Positions 8,700-17,478 of a stretch of 64,000 nucleotides of DNA are shown here, piece after piece (positions within the stretch are counted from its first letter, which is position 1; each line of letters begins with the position of its first letter). Position numbers and translations under genes: made by a program. A model generated the notes under the pieces. That model was not told where the DNA came from, searched no databases, and worked only from the letters and a program-made list of their open reading frames with translations. This stretch comes from Sphaerochaeta sp. (GTDB lineage Bacteria > Spirochaetota > Spirochaetia > Sphaerochaetales > Sphaerochaetaceae), in NCBI GenBank assembly GCA_018399495.1, contig JAGYOG010000006.1, forward strand, positions 1 through 64,000. The letters run 5' to 3'.

Positions 8700-9974
8700 A
8701 TGGGTTGGGCACTTATAATATTTTTTTCTGCCTTATTGATTATCGGTGTACCTATTGCGGTAGCAATGGGATTCTCATCCATGCTTGTATGTCTGCTTTT
8801 CAATACATACCCGACGCTTGCCATAGTACATAGGCTAGCGGGAGGCATCGATAGCTATGTATTGATTTCTATCCCCTTCTTCATCCTTGCCGGTGAAATT
8901 ATGAATACTGGAGGAATTACTACAAGGATCTTCAACTTTGCCAACCTAGTGGTGGGAAAAGTCCCAGGAGGGATGGCCCATACCAATGTTCTGGCAAGTA
9001 TCATCTTTTCCGGGATGTCCGGATCGGCAGTTGCTGATACAGGAGGTCTTGGTATGATAGAGATGAAAGCCATGACCGACAAAGGATATGATAGGGAATT
9101 TTCTGCGGCTGTGACCTGCGCGTCTGCAACCATAGGCCCAATCATTCCTCCGAGCATACCTATGATTGTCTATGGAGCAATGGCGGAAGTGTCTGTCGGG
9201 GCATTATTTTTGGGAGGCGTTCTTCCTGGGCTCTTGATGGGGGTGAGCGTGATGATAATCATATTTTTTATCTCAAAGAAACGTAAATACCCTACAAGGG
9301 AACATATTGTATTTCAGGAAGGGCTGGAGATCTGCAGACAAGCTATACTCCCTCTCCTAACTCCCATTATTGTCATTGGTGGTATTCTAACTGGTATCGT
9401 GACACCAACCGAGGCTGCTATCATTGCTTCATTCTACGCATTCTTCTTGAGCATTTACTACAAGGAGATAACGTTAGCGAAGTTGATAAGAATGTTGGAG
9501 AATACGGCAATAAACAGTGGAACGATTCTCTTTATCATTGCATCGGCTACTTCCTTTTCTTGGGTGCTTTCGGTCGAAGGTATTCCCCAACGGGTTACTG
9601 AATTTATCCTTTCCCTTACACAGCAACCCTTTGTTATTCTAATTCTCTTGAACATCATTCTTTTGATTATGGGTATGTTCATTGAGGGTTTGTCCATTCT
9701 GACAATTATCGTGCCGTTCTTGCTTCCACTAGTGAATGCAGTGGGAATCGATCCTGTACACATGGGTGTAATGGTTGTCTTGAACGTAATGATAGGACTT
9801 TCGACCCCGCCTGTCGGGATGTCCCTGTTCGTCATCAATAAAATTGCTAATGTGGAGATGAGGAATTTATATAAGGAGATAATGCCTTTGATCATACCAC
9901 TGATCATTGTCTTACTTCTGGTAACGTATGTGCCACAGATATCAGTTTTTCTCCCTCAGCTTCTGATGAACTAA
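8700..9974 (+). CDS. dctM: TRAP transporter large permease subunit
   Basis: The 424-residue integral membrane protein matches the DctM/YiaN family. Signatures include IPFFILAGEIMNTGGITTRIF, GMAHTNVLASIIFSGMSGSA, the PIIPPSIPMIVYGAM loop and GLSTPPVGMSLFV, with about 12 membrane spans. This subunit forms the transport channel. It begins 3 bases after dctQ and is followed after 25 bases by the split transketolase genes, so uptake and metabolism appear co-transcribed. Confidence 0.95.
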   Translation: MGWALIIFFSALLIIGVPIAVAMGFSSMLVCLLFNTYPTLAIVHRLAGGIDSYVLISIPFFILAGEIMNTGGITTRIFNFANLVVGKVPGGMAHTNVLASIIFSGMSGSAVADTGGLGMIEMKAMTDKGYDREFSAAVTCASATIGPIIPPSIPMIVYGAMAEVSVGALFLGGVLPGLLMGVSVMIIIFFISKKRKYPTREHIVFQEGLEICRQAILPLLTPIIVIGGILTGIVTPTEAAIIASFYAFFLSIYYKEITLAKLIRMLENTAINSGTILFIIASATSFSWVLSVEGIPQRVTEFILSLTQQPFVILILLNIILLIMGMFIEGLSILTIIVPFLLPLVNAVGIDPVHMGVMVVLNVMIGLSTPPVGMSLFVINKIANVEMRNLYKEIMPLIIPLIIVLLLVTYVPQISVFLPQLLMN

Positions 9975-9999
9975 AATTATTATTTACAAGAGGACTTAT

Positions 10000-10842
10000 A
10001 TGGAAGAAAAAGAGAAAGAAAAGCTCAGTGATATTGCAAAACACGTCAGGGAAATAATTCTCACCATGATCTACGAGGCGCAATCTGGCCATCCAGGTGG
10101 ATCCCTATCTGTCGCTGACATTATGACGGTGTTGTATTTTAAACAATTGCAAATCGACCCGAAAAATCCTAAATGGAACGAACGCGATAGATTTGTATTG
10201 AGCAAGGGCCATGCTTGCCCTGCTTGGTACTCGTGTTTGCAACTCAGAGGATTTTTCGATGAGAAACATATCCATACTTTCAGACGAATGGATAGTATTT
10301 TGCAGGGGCATCCTGATATGAATAAGACTCCCGGTGTCGATATGACTACAGGATCCTTGGGCATGGGCGCAGCCGCCGCTGTGGGAATGGCTTTGGAAGC
10401 CAAGCTTGAAGGTTCTCCTCGTCGTGTCTATACCGTAGTGGGTGACGGAGAGTTGAACGAGGGAGTGATCTGGGAGGTTATGCAATCGTCGGTAAAATTC
10501 AAACTGGATAATTTTTGCATGATTGTTGATCGAAATGGACTGCAACTCGATGGTCCTACGAATGCTGTAATGCCAATCCATGATCTTACTCAGATTATCG
10601 AAGGCTTCGGATGGTACGTCCAAGAGATTGACGGTCATTCAATACAAGAAATCGATAAAGCTTGTTCAAACGCCAAGCAAAAGAAAGGCATTCCGAGTTG
10701 CATCATTGCAAATACGGTGAAAGGAAAGGGTGTCTCTTGTATGGAAAACCAATTGAAGTGGCACGGTAGGGCACCTTCGACTGAAGAGTACAACCAAGCT
10801 GTACGTGAAATCCGCAATGGAGGCTGTCGATGTATACATTAG
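10000..10842 (+). CDS. Transketolase, N-terminal (TPP-binding) subunit
   Basis: The 280-residue protein equals the first domain of transketolase. It has GHPGGSLSVAD, SKGHACPAWYS, and the thiamine-diphosphate motif beginning GDGELNEGVIWEVMQ and ending about 28 residues later at Asn (VDRNGLQ). Split transketolases work as heterotetramers with the following gene product, moving a two-carbon unit from a ketose to an aldose. Known split relatives serve pentose metabolism, apulose phosphate or sulfofructose cleavage; location beside a TRAP importer hints at a specialised substrate. The gene overlaps the next by 13 bases. Confidence 0.93.
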   Translation: MEEKEKEKLSDIAKHVREIILTMIYEAQSGHPGGSLSVADIMTVLYFKQLQIDPKNPKWNERDRFVLSKGHACPAWYSCLQLRGFFDEKHIHTFRRMDSILQGHPDMNKTPGVDMTTGSLGMGAAAAVGMALEAKLEGSPRRVYTVVGDGELNEGVIWEVMQSSVKFKLDNFCMIVDRNGLQLDGPTNAVMPIHDLTQIIEGFGWYVQEIDGHSIQEIDKACSNAKQKKGIPSCIIANTVKGKGVSCMENQLKWHGRAPSTEEYNQAVREIRNGGCRCIH

Positions 10843-11786
10843 AAAAAGCAAAAGAACCAACAAGAAAGGCGTTTGGGATACGTTTGAAGGAATATGGTGC
10901 AATCGATTCAGATTTTGTTGTCTTTGAAGCAGATATTGGGGCTTCCACCTCTTCTATATTGTTTGGTAATGAGTTTCCTAAACGATACTTCAATATGGGA
11001 ATTGCAGAATTGGGAATGACTGACGCCGCAGCAGGAATGGCTGCAGGGGGACGCACTGTCTTTGTTTCATCCTATGGTATCTTTTTGTCAACCCGTGCGC
11101 TGGAAGCAATCCGCACCTGTATCTGTTATCCGAACTTGAATGTAAAATTCATGGGTTCCCACGGTGGTTTGACCGCTGCGATTGATGGAGTCACTCATCA
11201 AGCTACTGAGGATATTGCGAATATTTGTACATTACCAAACATGAAGATGGCAGTACCCTGTGATACGAATTCTGCACGTAAACTGTTTGATCTTGCCATA
11301 CATACAGCAGGACCTTTCTATGTCCGGCTATTAAGGGATGCCTACTACGAAATCTATGACGAGGGCACGGAGTTTTCTCTTGGTGGCAGCCATGTCCTGC
11401 GGGAAGGGAAGGACATTACCATTGGAACGTATGGGGATATGGTCTTTCAGGCGCTTGCTGCTGCAAAAAGATTGGCTGAACAAGGGATTGAAGCAGAAGT
11501 AATCGATTTTTACAGCATCAAACCGTTTGATTATGCTAGGTTGGTTGCTTCAATCCAGAAGACCGGGAAATTGTTCGTAATCGAAAACCATCAGAGAAGA
11601 AACGGCTTGGGGTATGAAATTGCCGATTATCTTATTACCAATCGCTATTACATTCTATATAAACATATAGGGCTTGCTGATACTTTCGCAGAAAGTGGAC
11701 GATATCAGGAAATTCTCGGCAAATATCATCTGGATGGTTCAGCCATCGAAGAAGAGGTCAAGAAAATGATCGATACCTGTCGATGA
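10830..11786 (+). CDS. Transketolase, C-terminal (pyrimidine-binding) subunit
   Basis: The 318-residue protein supplies the second and third transketolase domains. The catalytic Glu region NMGIAELGMTDAAAGMAAGG, the FMGSHGGLTAAIDGVTHQA segment, then DTNSARKLFDLAI and a C-terminal domain with VIDFYSIKPFDY are visible. It would activate TPP bound by the N-terminal subunit. Translation is probably coupled through the 13-base overlap. No other sugar gene follows within the island, so a complete pathway would need enzymes encoded elsewhere. Confidence 0.93.
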   Translation: MYTLEKAKEPTRKAFGIRLKEYGAIDSDFVVFEADIGASTSSILFGNEFPKRYFNMGIAELGMTDAAAGMAAGGRTVFVSSYGIFLSTRALEAIRTCICYPNLNVKFMGSHGGLTAAIDGVTHQATEDIANICTLPNMKMAVPCDTNSARKLFDLAIHTAGPFYVRLLRDAYYEIYDEGTEFSLGGSHVLREGKDITIGTYGDMVFQALAAAKRLAEQGIEAEVIDFYSIKPFDYARLVASIQKTGKLFVIENHQRRNGLGYEIADYLITNRYYILYKHIGLADTFAESGRYQEILGKYHLDGSAIEEEVKKMIDTCR

Positions 11787-12115
11787 CTCTAGATGTTCGC
11801 TTCAAGTACAATGGCATATCAGCTGAAAGACCAATGAGCAAGGGACTGACAGACAATCTTTTTGTGCATGGGGCCATTCAGGGGTGTATGTTCTGCTATT
11901 GACTGTGTTTTGTCAATAAAAGCTAGGTATCCCCTCTTCTTGTTTCTCAGTGGGAAGCGATATTGTCTTATGTAAGCGGAAGGGACTTTGTCCTAATGGC
12001 TGTCTCTGAAGAAACAATCATTGATATGTAATAGTGTTCGGAGAAAATAAAGATGGGGTTGGTTCCCAAAGCTTAGTTCACCAAAGAACCAACACCGTCA
12101 AAAGGCGTTTACAGT
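11787..12115. other. Non-coding stretch before the transposase remnant
   Basis: I see no convincing gene here. The only structure is an inverted repeat (GTTGGTTC 12058-12065, GAACCAAC 12086-12093) just before the transposase remnant. It could be a hairpin of the element or a leftover terminator of the transketolase operon. Confidence 0.5.
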
Positions 12116-12947
12116 ATGTATTGGGATGACGAGTCTATGCAAGCGATCAGGGATGTGGTCGAAGGTAAAACCAATAAATTCAGGGCTTCCCTGAAGATTG
12201 GCTGTGTTCTTAGGACTGTATAACGGAAAGTCAGGGAGTACAAGACCAAGGGAGAGCAGTGCTTTGGGCACGGGAACAAGGGAAATGCGCCCTCCAACAA
12301 GATAGATTTGGATAGTGTTATTTATTCAAACATACGAATAAAAGATCAAGCGGGCCAACCAGACACTTCAGGGCATGATTCCCCACCGCCTTACCATGGA
12401 AAGGATCACTAGCTTTGATGAGGCGAACGAATATTTCCAGTCCAAGCTGATGCCGTACTTCAACGGGACGTTCGGCTATGGCTACGATTGGGTAGTTGGG
12501 TACAAGAGGTCTGTACAGTCCGTATTTGAGCCGTGTACAACCGGGCAGATCAGGACCCCCCTGTCAGTCCTGTGCGAGCGCGTAGTCAACAAGGGCAGCT
12601 CCATCAGCCTGAACAAGGTCTATATGGCCCTGTTGGACGAAAAGGGGAAACGCATCACTCTTCCTTACCATACAAAGGTCACCGTCGCCAAGCTTCTGGA
12701 CGGATTACTCTTCGCTACAACGAAAAATGATAGGTGCTATGCATTGGAACCCATTCCTGAACGGCATGCATTCTCACCTGAGATAGATACTGAGGACATG
12801 AAACCGAAGAAAAAGGCAAAGAGGCCGAAAATTCTGGCAAGCCATCCCTGGAGCTTTGAAAAACAGATGAAGTTCAGGGAAAACGATGCCCTGATGAAAA
12901 AGCTCGAACCGTGCTACAAGAGTCGGGACGAGTATCGATACGCCTAA
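12116..12947 (+). pseudogene. ISNCY-type transposase remnant
   Basis: The first part (12116-12335) reads AIRDVVEGKTNKFRASLKIG and then, past an in-frame TAA at 12221-12223, RKVREYKTKGEQCFGHGNKG, the N-terminal helix-turn-helix and linker typical of ISNCY-family transposases. The central catalytic domain is missing. A second frame, open from 12342, starts KIKRANQTLQGMIPHRLTME and continues DEANEYFQSKLMPYFN, the C-terminal part of the same family, then a beta-rich tail (LNKVYMALLDEKGKRITLPY) and a Lys-rich end. So the gene has a stop, a large internal deletion and a frame change, and cannot make transposase. Family assignment is from recalled motifs. Confidence 0.75.
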
Positions 12948-13184
12948 AGCTTACGCTTAGATCAAATTGAATTCCTCTCTAGCAGCGTTCCAGCAGGAAC
13001 GCCATCGTCCATGCCTTCAGAAGACACTTTTTTCCATACAGCGGATTCATTTTTAGCAAATCTTAAAAAATCAACAAAAAAAGTCGAAAAAACAGAAAAG
13101 AATTCTTTTGCATTTAGGATGATTGTTAAAAAATCTTTTTGACAAGAGAGAAAAACTTAAAACACATTATCGCATCCGCTTGAC
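12948..13184. other. AT-rich spacer at the right end of the island
   Basis: No gene seen. It contains a perfect 7-bp stem with 4-base loop (12985-13002, GCGTTCC/GGAACGC) after the transposase remnant and a run of A-rich sequence (about 13060-13155) ending at the right direct repeat. As minus-strand RNA the T-rich tracts could serve as a recJ terminator region. Confidence 0.4.
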
Positions 13185-13214
13185 AGTACACCCAAGAGAT
13201 TATTCCGATCGCTT
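13185..13214. repeat. Right copy of 30-bp direct repeat (putative attR) in the recJ 3' end
   Basis: Identical over 30 bases to 3762-3791. Bases 13200-13214 encode the last four recJ residues (KRSE) and the stop; 13185-13199 are downstream. The island therefore restored an intact recJ end, as integrases that target gene 3' ends do. Confidence 0.8.
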
Positions 13215-15332
13215 TAGGTCCATGATGGTTAATTGCAAACTTTCCTGGTTGCGGAAATAATTTCTTCCTAATCGGAAGGCCACATTGACACGATCACCCT
13301 TGTCGAAATCACTTCCTACACGGTCTCCAGCACGCCAGAACAATGCAGGCCATTTATATTGGCCGAACGCCAGAGTCAGCTTAACATGCTGCACACTACC
13401 ACCTTTGTTATTCATGAACTGGATGTTTTCGATTTGGGCTCCCTCCATCATCAACATCAACGGAGGATTTTTCTCCCCATACGGCTCGAAGAATTCCACT
13501 ACCTTTATAATACCTGGTTTCATATAGGTTTCGGGAAGCGTTACATCAATGACCAACTCATCTTCCAAATCATCTATCATGCAATCCATGGTATCGATTT
13601 CATCTGCTACCCGCTTCTTGAATTCAGAAAGGTGCTCCACATCCATAGAGAACCCACCTGCGCAGGTATGTCCCCCAAAGTCAAGGAAGAGATCACTAAA
13701 ACGGGAGAGAAACTCACGAGCATCAAAATACTCAGGGCTACGCATTGATGCGGAAACCCGACTCTCATCTACAGTCGCAAGGACGATTGCCGGAGCATTG
13801 TACTGCCGTAGCAATCGACTTGCCATTAACCCTGTAATTCCCCTTGAGAGGGTGCTATCCTCAACCACGACCAGCTTGCTACCGGAACTCTCAAAGCTCT
13901 CTTGCGCACTACTCTTCATCCGTTCCCATGCGTCTTCTCCAAGCTTCTGCCGCTCCTTGTTCAGTTTAATCAACTCACCAGCAAGGGATTCGGCCTCGTA
14001 TAAATCTTCTGCAAGCAACATTTCCAAGGCAACTGTGGGTTTCCCCATTCGCCCTGAGGCATTGATTACCGGACTGATCTGCCAGGATATATCACTAGTG
14101 GAAAGTTGTTTGCCCATCAGGTTCTGCATGGAAAAAAGTGGAAGTAGATTTTGTCTACGACCTTGAGCAAGCACTTTGAGCCCACGTTTGACAAGAATCC
14201 TGTTCTCATTCTCCATCGGCATCAAGTCAGCAACCGTTCCTATGGCAACCAAGTCAAGTATCGTTTCATACTCAGCATCCAAGGAGGGATAACGCTTCAT
14301 ACAATAGGCAATGAACAGCGTATAGAGTACTTGTAGTTCATCCTTTCCATGGGGTGAATACCGTATGGCTCTACTGATATTGGAGAGGGCAAACAGCCCC
14401 TTTCCTTTTACCACAGGGAGGACCGCTTCCATTTCGCTGCGCATATCTATGAGATGGATATCAATTTTCTTTCCAAATGCCTGCCTTAATTGGGCAAGTT
14501 CTGCTGCTGCATCAAGTACCATAATGGGAAGCCCGGCAGAGAGGAACTCCAACGCTTTGCTCTTGCTTACATCAATAAGGCCAGGATTGATTTCCTCAAT
14601 CACCTGATCCACAACCAGGAGATTATCAATCCTCATAGCCTGTATAATCACCGTGTCATGACCAGGCTGTGTATGCAACAGGATGCACTCCTCCCGATAG
14701 AAATCTGTTTTACTGAATCTAAGTGCCCAAAGCACCTTTGCCACAACTCCACATCCTGCAAGATGCTCGAAAGGATATCCGCATCCTGGTACTTTCGGGT
14801 CGATGATGGCCAAGGCTGGCGGTAAGCTTTCTCCACTAATATGATGATCCAAGACAATGGTATCAATTCCCATGCTGTGCGCATGAGCAATCTCATCAAA
14901 GTTTGATATACCGCAGTCCACGGTAATGATTAGGGTCACATCCTGCTGGGAAACCAAGTCAACACCATCCATGGTGAGCCCATACGGTTCATCACCATTG
15001 GGAAGCTTATAGCTGACCTCAATTCCCATGGCTCGTAATTCTTGCACCAACAAAGCAGTACTGGTAATGCCATCTACATCACGATCTCCGAATACACAAA
15101 CCTTCTCCCCTTCAGTGACTGCTTCATTGATGCGGTCAACCACTTCTTCCATATCATCAAAAAGAAACGGATTATGGAGATAGGAAAGCTCACTCTCCAA
15201 ATAAAACTTAATCTGATCTCGGCTGGTTAATCCCCTCCTTGCTAGGATTGAGGAACTAATAACATCCAAACCATACTGTTCATGCAGACGGCGGATATCT
15301 TGGGACGAAACGGGAGACTTTTTCCAAACCAT
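13200..15332 (-). CDS. recJ: Single-stranded-DNA-specific exonuclease RecJ
   Basis: RecJ degrades single-stranded DNA 5' to 3' in recombination and repair. The 710-residue protein has the DHH-family motifs VFGDRDVDGITSTALL, LIITVDCGIS and TIVLDHHISG, then the DHHA1 region with SGRMGKP and GGHTCAGGFS, and a C-terminal OB-like domain. About 125 extra residues separate the GCGVVAKVLWAL and LDLVAIGTVADLMP segments that are nearly adjacent in most RecJ proteins. The ATG at 15332 is 31 bases after recO; a longer frame would overlap recO. Its last codons lie in the 30-bp repeat. Confidence 0.93.
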   Translation of the reverse strand: MVWKKSPVSSQDIRRLHEQYGLDVISSSILARRGLTSRDQIKFYLESELSYLHNPFLFDDMEEVVDRINEAVTEGEKVCVFGDRDVDGITSTALLVQELRAMGIEVSYKLPNGDEPYGLTMDGVDLVSQQDVTLIITVDCGISNFDEIAHAHSMGIDTIVLDHHISGESLPPALAIIDPKVPGCGYPFEHLAGCGVVAKVLWALRFSKTDFYREECILLHTQPGHDTVIIQAMRIDNLLVVDQVIEEINPGLIDVSKSKALEFLSAGLPIMVLDAAAELAQLRQAFGKKIDIHLIDMRSEMEAVLPVVKGKGLFALSNISRAIRYSPHGKDELQVLYTLFIAYCMKRYPSLDAEYETILDLVAIGTVADLMPMENENRILVKRGLKVLAQGRRQNLLPLFSMQNLMGKQLSTSDISWQISPVINASGRMGKPTVALEMLLAEDLYEAESLAGELIKLNKERQKLGEDAWERMKSSAQESFESSGSKLVVVEDSTLSRGITGLMASRLLRQYNAPAIVLATVDESRVSASMRSPEYFDAREFLSRFSDLFLDFGGHTCAGGFSMDVEHLSEFKKRVADEIDTMDCMIDDLEDELVIDVTLPETYMKPGIIKVVEFFEPYGEKNPPLMLMMEGAQIENIQFMNNKGGSVQHVKLTLAFGQYKWPALFWRAGDRVGSDFDKGDRVNVAFRLGRNYFRNQESLQLTIMDLKRSE

Positions 15333-15363
15333 ATATAACAACCTTTCATATAAGTATACACAT

Positions 15364-16119
15364 TTATATACTCGCCGCCTCCCATAAAATGGGAGAGGAG
15401 AGCGTCTTGAGCATCTGCTGACCAATCACCTGTGCGTACCTAAGCAAATATCGCTTGATACGTAGTGTGGCAGCATCGCTGAGAGGGACCTGGAGACTCT
15501 GTTCGAAGCTCATGGAGGAAGTCACCTCAAGATACCTGCGAGCTCCAGGGGGGAGCAAGAAATCTGCATCGAGACTGGCGCAAGCCTCACAACAGTGAGC
15601 AAGCAGACTCGTTGAAAAACTCACAACTTCAGTGCTCCCATAGGGACGACCACAGATGGGGCACCGCGAATAATCAGCACGGAGGCCAACCAAATCACTG
15701 AGCTGATGCACAAACTGGATAATAACCAAGTCTGTCTTCTGGGGCATGTTACTCAGATGGTCCAATGCCTGACTGAGCAATCGATATTCATCAGTGCTTT
15801 CACCACCATGTACCCTTAGGAGCAACTCACAGAAAAACAAGGCTGCATAGGTAGGATGTAGAGCCTCCCGTAATTCATCGTGGGTAGCGATCACCGTAAC
15901 ATCCTTGAGCGTATAATCCTTCTTGACTGGATTGTAATACAAAAAGAACTGCCCATCGGTAAATACCTCAGCTTTGACCGATTTAAGAGACTTCTGGGCT
16001 CCATAAATCAACACATCGATAATACCAAAGTCCACAGTCAGCAACTTCAGCCGCCTATTCAGTTGGCCGTACCGTTGACTATGAAGTACAATGGCCAAAG
16101 ACGATACGTTACGTTCCAT
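15364..16119 (-). CDS. recO: DNA repair protein RecO
   Basis: RecO loads RecA with RecR on SSB-coated DNA. The 251-residue protein has the N-terminal OB fold (SSLAIVLHSQRYGQLNRRLK, LTVDFGIIDVLIYGAQ) and a helical C-terminal domain with a four-cysteine zinc site (CPICG and later CCEAC). The ATG at 16119 was chosen because GGAGGG precedes it; a longer frame exists upstream without a good site. It is the first gene of a recO-recJ pair and diverges from the DUF4105 gene. Confidence 0.9.
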   Translation of the reverse strand: MERNVSSLAIVLHSQRYGQLNRRLKLLTVDFGIIDVLIYGAQKSLKSVKAEVFTDGQFFLYYNPVKKDYTLKDVTVIATHDELREALHPTYAALFFCELLLRVHGGESTDEYRLLSQALDHLSNMPQKTDLVIIQFVHQLSDLVGLRADYSRCPICGRPYGSTEVVSFSTSLLAHCCEACASLDADFLLPPGARRYLEVTSSMSFEQSLQVPLSDAATLRIKRYLLRYAQVIGQQMLKTLSSPILWEAASI

Positions 16120-16168
16120 GGACCCTCCAACGCCAAGAGTAGAGTGAACAAGGTAAAAAATCAACTGG

Positions 16169-16197
16169 TTGGAAGAGCCGACACTCTGTGGTATATT
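16169..16197 (+). promoter_or_regulatory. Promoter placed directly before the DUF4105 start codon
   Basis: TTGGAA (16169-16174), a 17-base spacer and TATATT (16192-16197) form a good sigma-70-type promoter. The GTG start is at 16204, only 6 bases past the -10, so transcription should begin at or next to the start codon and the mRNA would be leaderless. Confidence 0.55.
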
Positions 16198-16203
16198 TGT
16201 CGA

Positions 16204-17478
16204 GTGAAACGAATCATCCTCTGCCTCATACTCTTGGTGTTGCTGGTTCCTCTTATGGCACTAAGCATCTATCCAAGTGAAATTGAACAACCCTTTGACA
16301 GTGTCAAAGAGTTGTCTGTTGTCGATTTCTCTGGGGAACTCGCCCCAAACCAGGAAGACTGGATAGACCAGACAAAAATTCACTTGCTCACCGTTGGACC
16401 TGGGGATCCTCTATACGCTTGGTTCGGCCATAGTGCACTGGTCATCACCCAACCCTCAGGAGGTAAGGTCATGTATGATTGGGGCATTTTCGACCCCAAT
16501 CAACCACACTTCTACCTTAATTTCGCTCTGGGAAGAATGTACTACTATGTAGTGGCTAGTGAGGCTACCTGGAGAATCCAGGATGCAATCGATGAAATTC
16601 GTGATGTCAAATTGGTTGAACTTTCTTTCCCTAAAGAGGCAAAGTTTGCACTTATCTCCTTCTTGCAAAAAAACATTCAAAGTGAGTACTCAACCTATCT
16701 CTACCACTTCTATTATGACAACTGTTCCACGCGTATCCGTGACATCATCAATGCAGCTACCGGGGGAGATTTCCAAACATGGGCGGAAAGCAAATCAGCA
16801 GGGGCCACACTGAGGAATTCTGCAATGCAGAACATGATTCACAGCCCCTTGATCTTTTGGGCACTCGATTTCTTGCAAGGAAAAACTATTGATGCAAGAT
16901 TGAACCGCTATGATGAAATGTATCTCCCTGAAGCTCTCCATCAGGCGGTACTTGATTTCACCTATCCCGATGGCTCAGAGCTTGCCATCTCTGAGGAAAT
17001 CCTACAGGACACAAAAGATCTGGGAGTGAGGTTTACGGTACCCGTAAACCCAGTTTCCTATGACTGGGTTTACGGACTCAGTGGACTTGCCATAGGGGTG
17101 CTTCTTTTAACTATAGGAAGCAAACATCCTAAGAGCAAAGGTTTGCTCCTTGGCCTCATCCTGTTGATCTTGGCAGTATTGGGTTCACTGCTGTTGTTCA
17201 TGATGAGTTTTTCGGATATGGACATGACCTACTTCAATCTTAACATCCTCTTCGTTCATCCACTTCTTTTTATACCGGCATTCACCTTTCTCTTTCATAA
17301 AAAAAAGACCTCAAAGGTACTCTCCTTCTCGGTCTTGGTAATGGTGATTCTCTTGGTGGGAAGACTCATCATCCCCGTACTTTTCGTGCAGGATAATTTG
17401 AAAATCATCCTCTTGTTGCTTCCAATTTTCTACTCAGGGTCGACTTTTCAAAGCAGACGAAACAGTATAGGACGGTAA
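16204..17478 (+). CDS. DUF4105 (Lnb-like) membrane protein
   Basis: From the GTG at 16204 the protein has 424 residues: an N-terminal membrane anchor or signal (RIILCLILLVLLVPLMALS), then a DUF4105 domain. Typical motifs are GPGDPLYAWFGHSALVI, VMYDWGIFDP and YHFYYDNCSTRIRDII, with His and Cys residues characteristic of a papain-like (NlpC/P60-type) fold. Four or five membrane segments follow in the C-terminal third. The function is not established; an envelope hydrolase is inferred from the Cys/His pattern. No Shine-Dalgarno is seen. Its last 45 bases overlap the converging LemA-like gene. Confidence 0.82.
   Translation: MKRIILCLILLVLLVPLMALSIYPSEIEQPFDSVKELSVVDFSGELAPNQEDWIDQTKIHLLTVGPGDPLYAWFGHSALVITQPSGGKVMYDWGIFDPNQPHFYLNFALGRMYYYVVASEATWRIQDAIDEIRDVKLVELSFPKEAKFALISFLQKNIQSEYSTYLYHFYYDNCSTRIRDIINAATGGDFQTWAESKSAGATLRNSAMQNMIHSPLIFWALDFLQGKTIDARLNRYDEMYLPEALHQAVLDFTYPDGSELAISEEILQDTKDLGVRFTVPVNPVSYDWVYGLSGLAIGVLLLTIGSKHPKSKGLLLGLILLILAVLGSLLLFMMSFSDMDMTYFNLNILFVHPLLFIPAFTFLFHKKKTSKVLSFSVLVMVILLVGRLIIPVLFVQDNLKIILLLLPIFYSGSTFQSRRNSIGR

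Noticed and set aside
10071-10638. Long antisense frames inside the transketolase genes
   Set aside because: They mirror the real coding strand, have no start signals and no recognisable domains.
13020-13184. Small toxin or peptide gene in the A-rich spacer
   Set aside because: Frames are short, low-complexity and without ribosome-binding sites.
15880-16203. 108-residue N-terminal extension of the DUF4105 protein
   Set aside because: It is the antisense of recO; the signal-peptide-like sequence begins at the GTG at 16204, right after a promoter.
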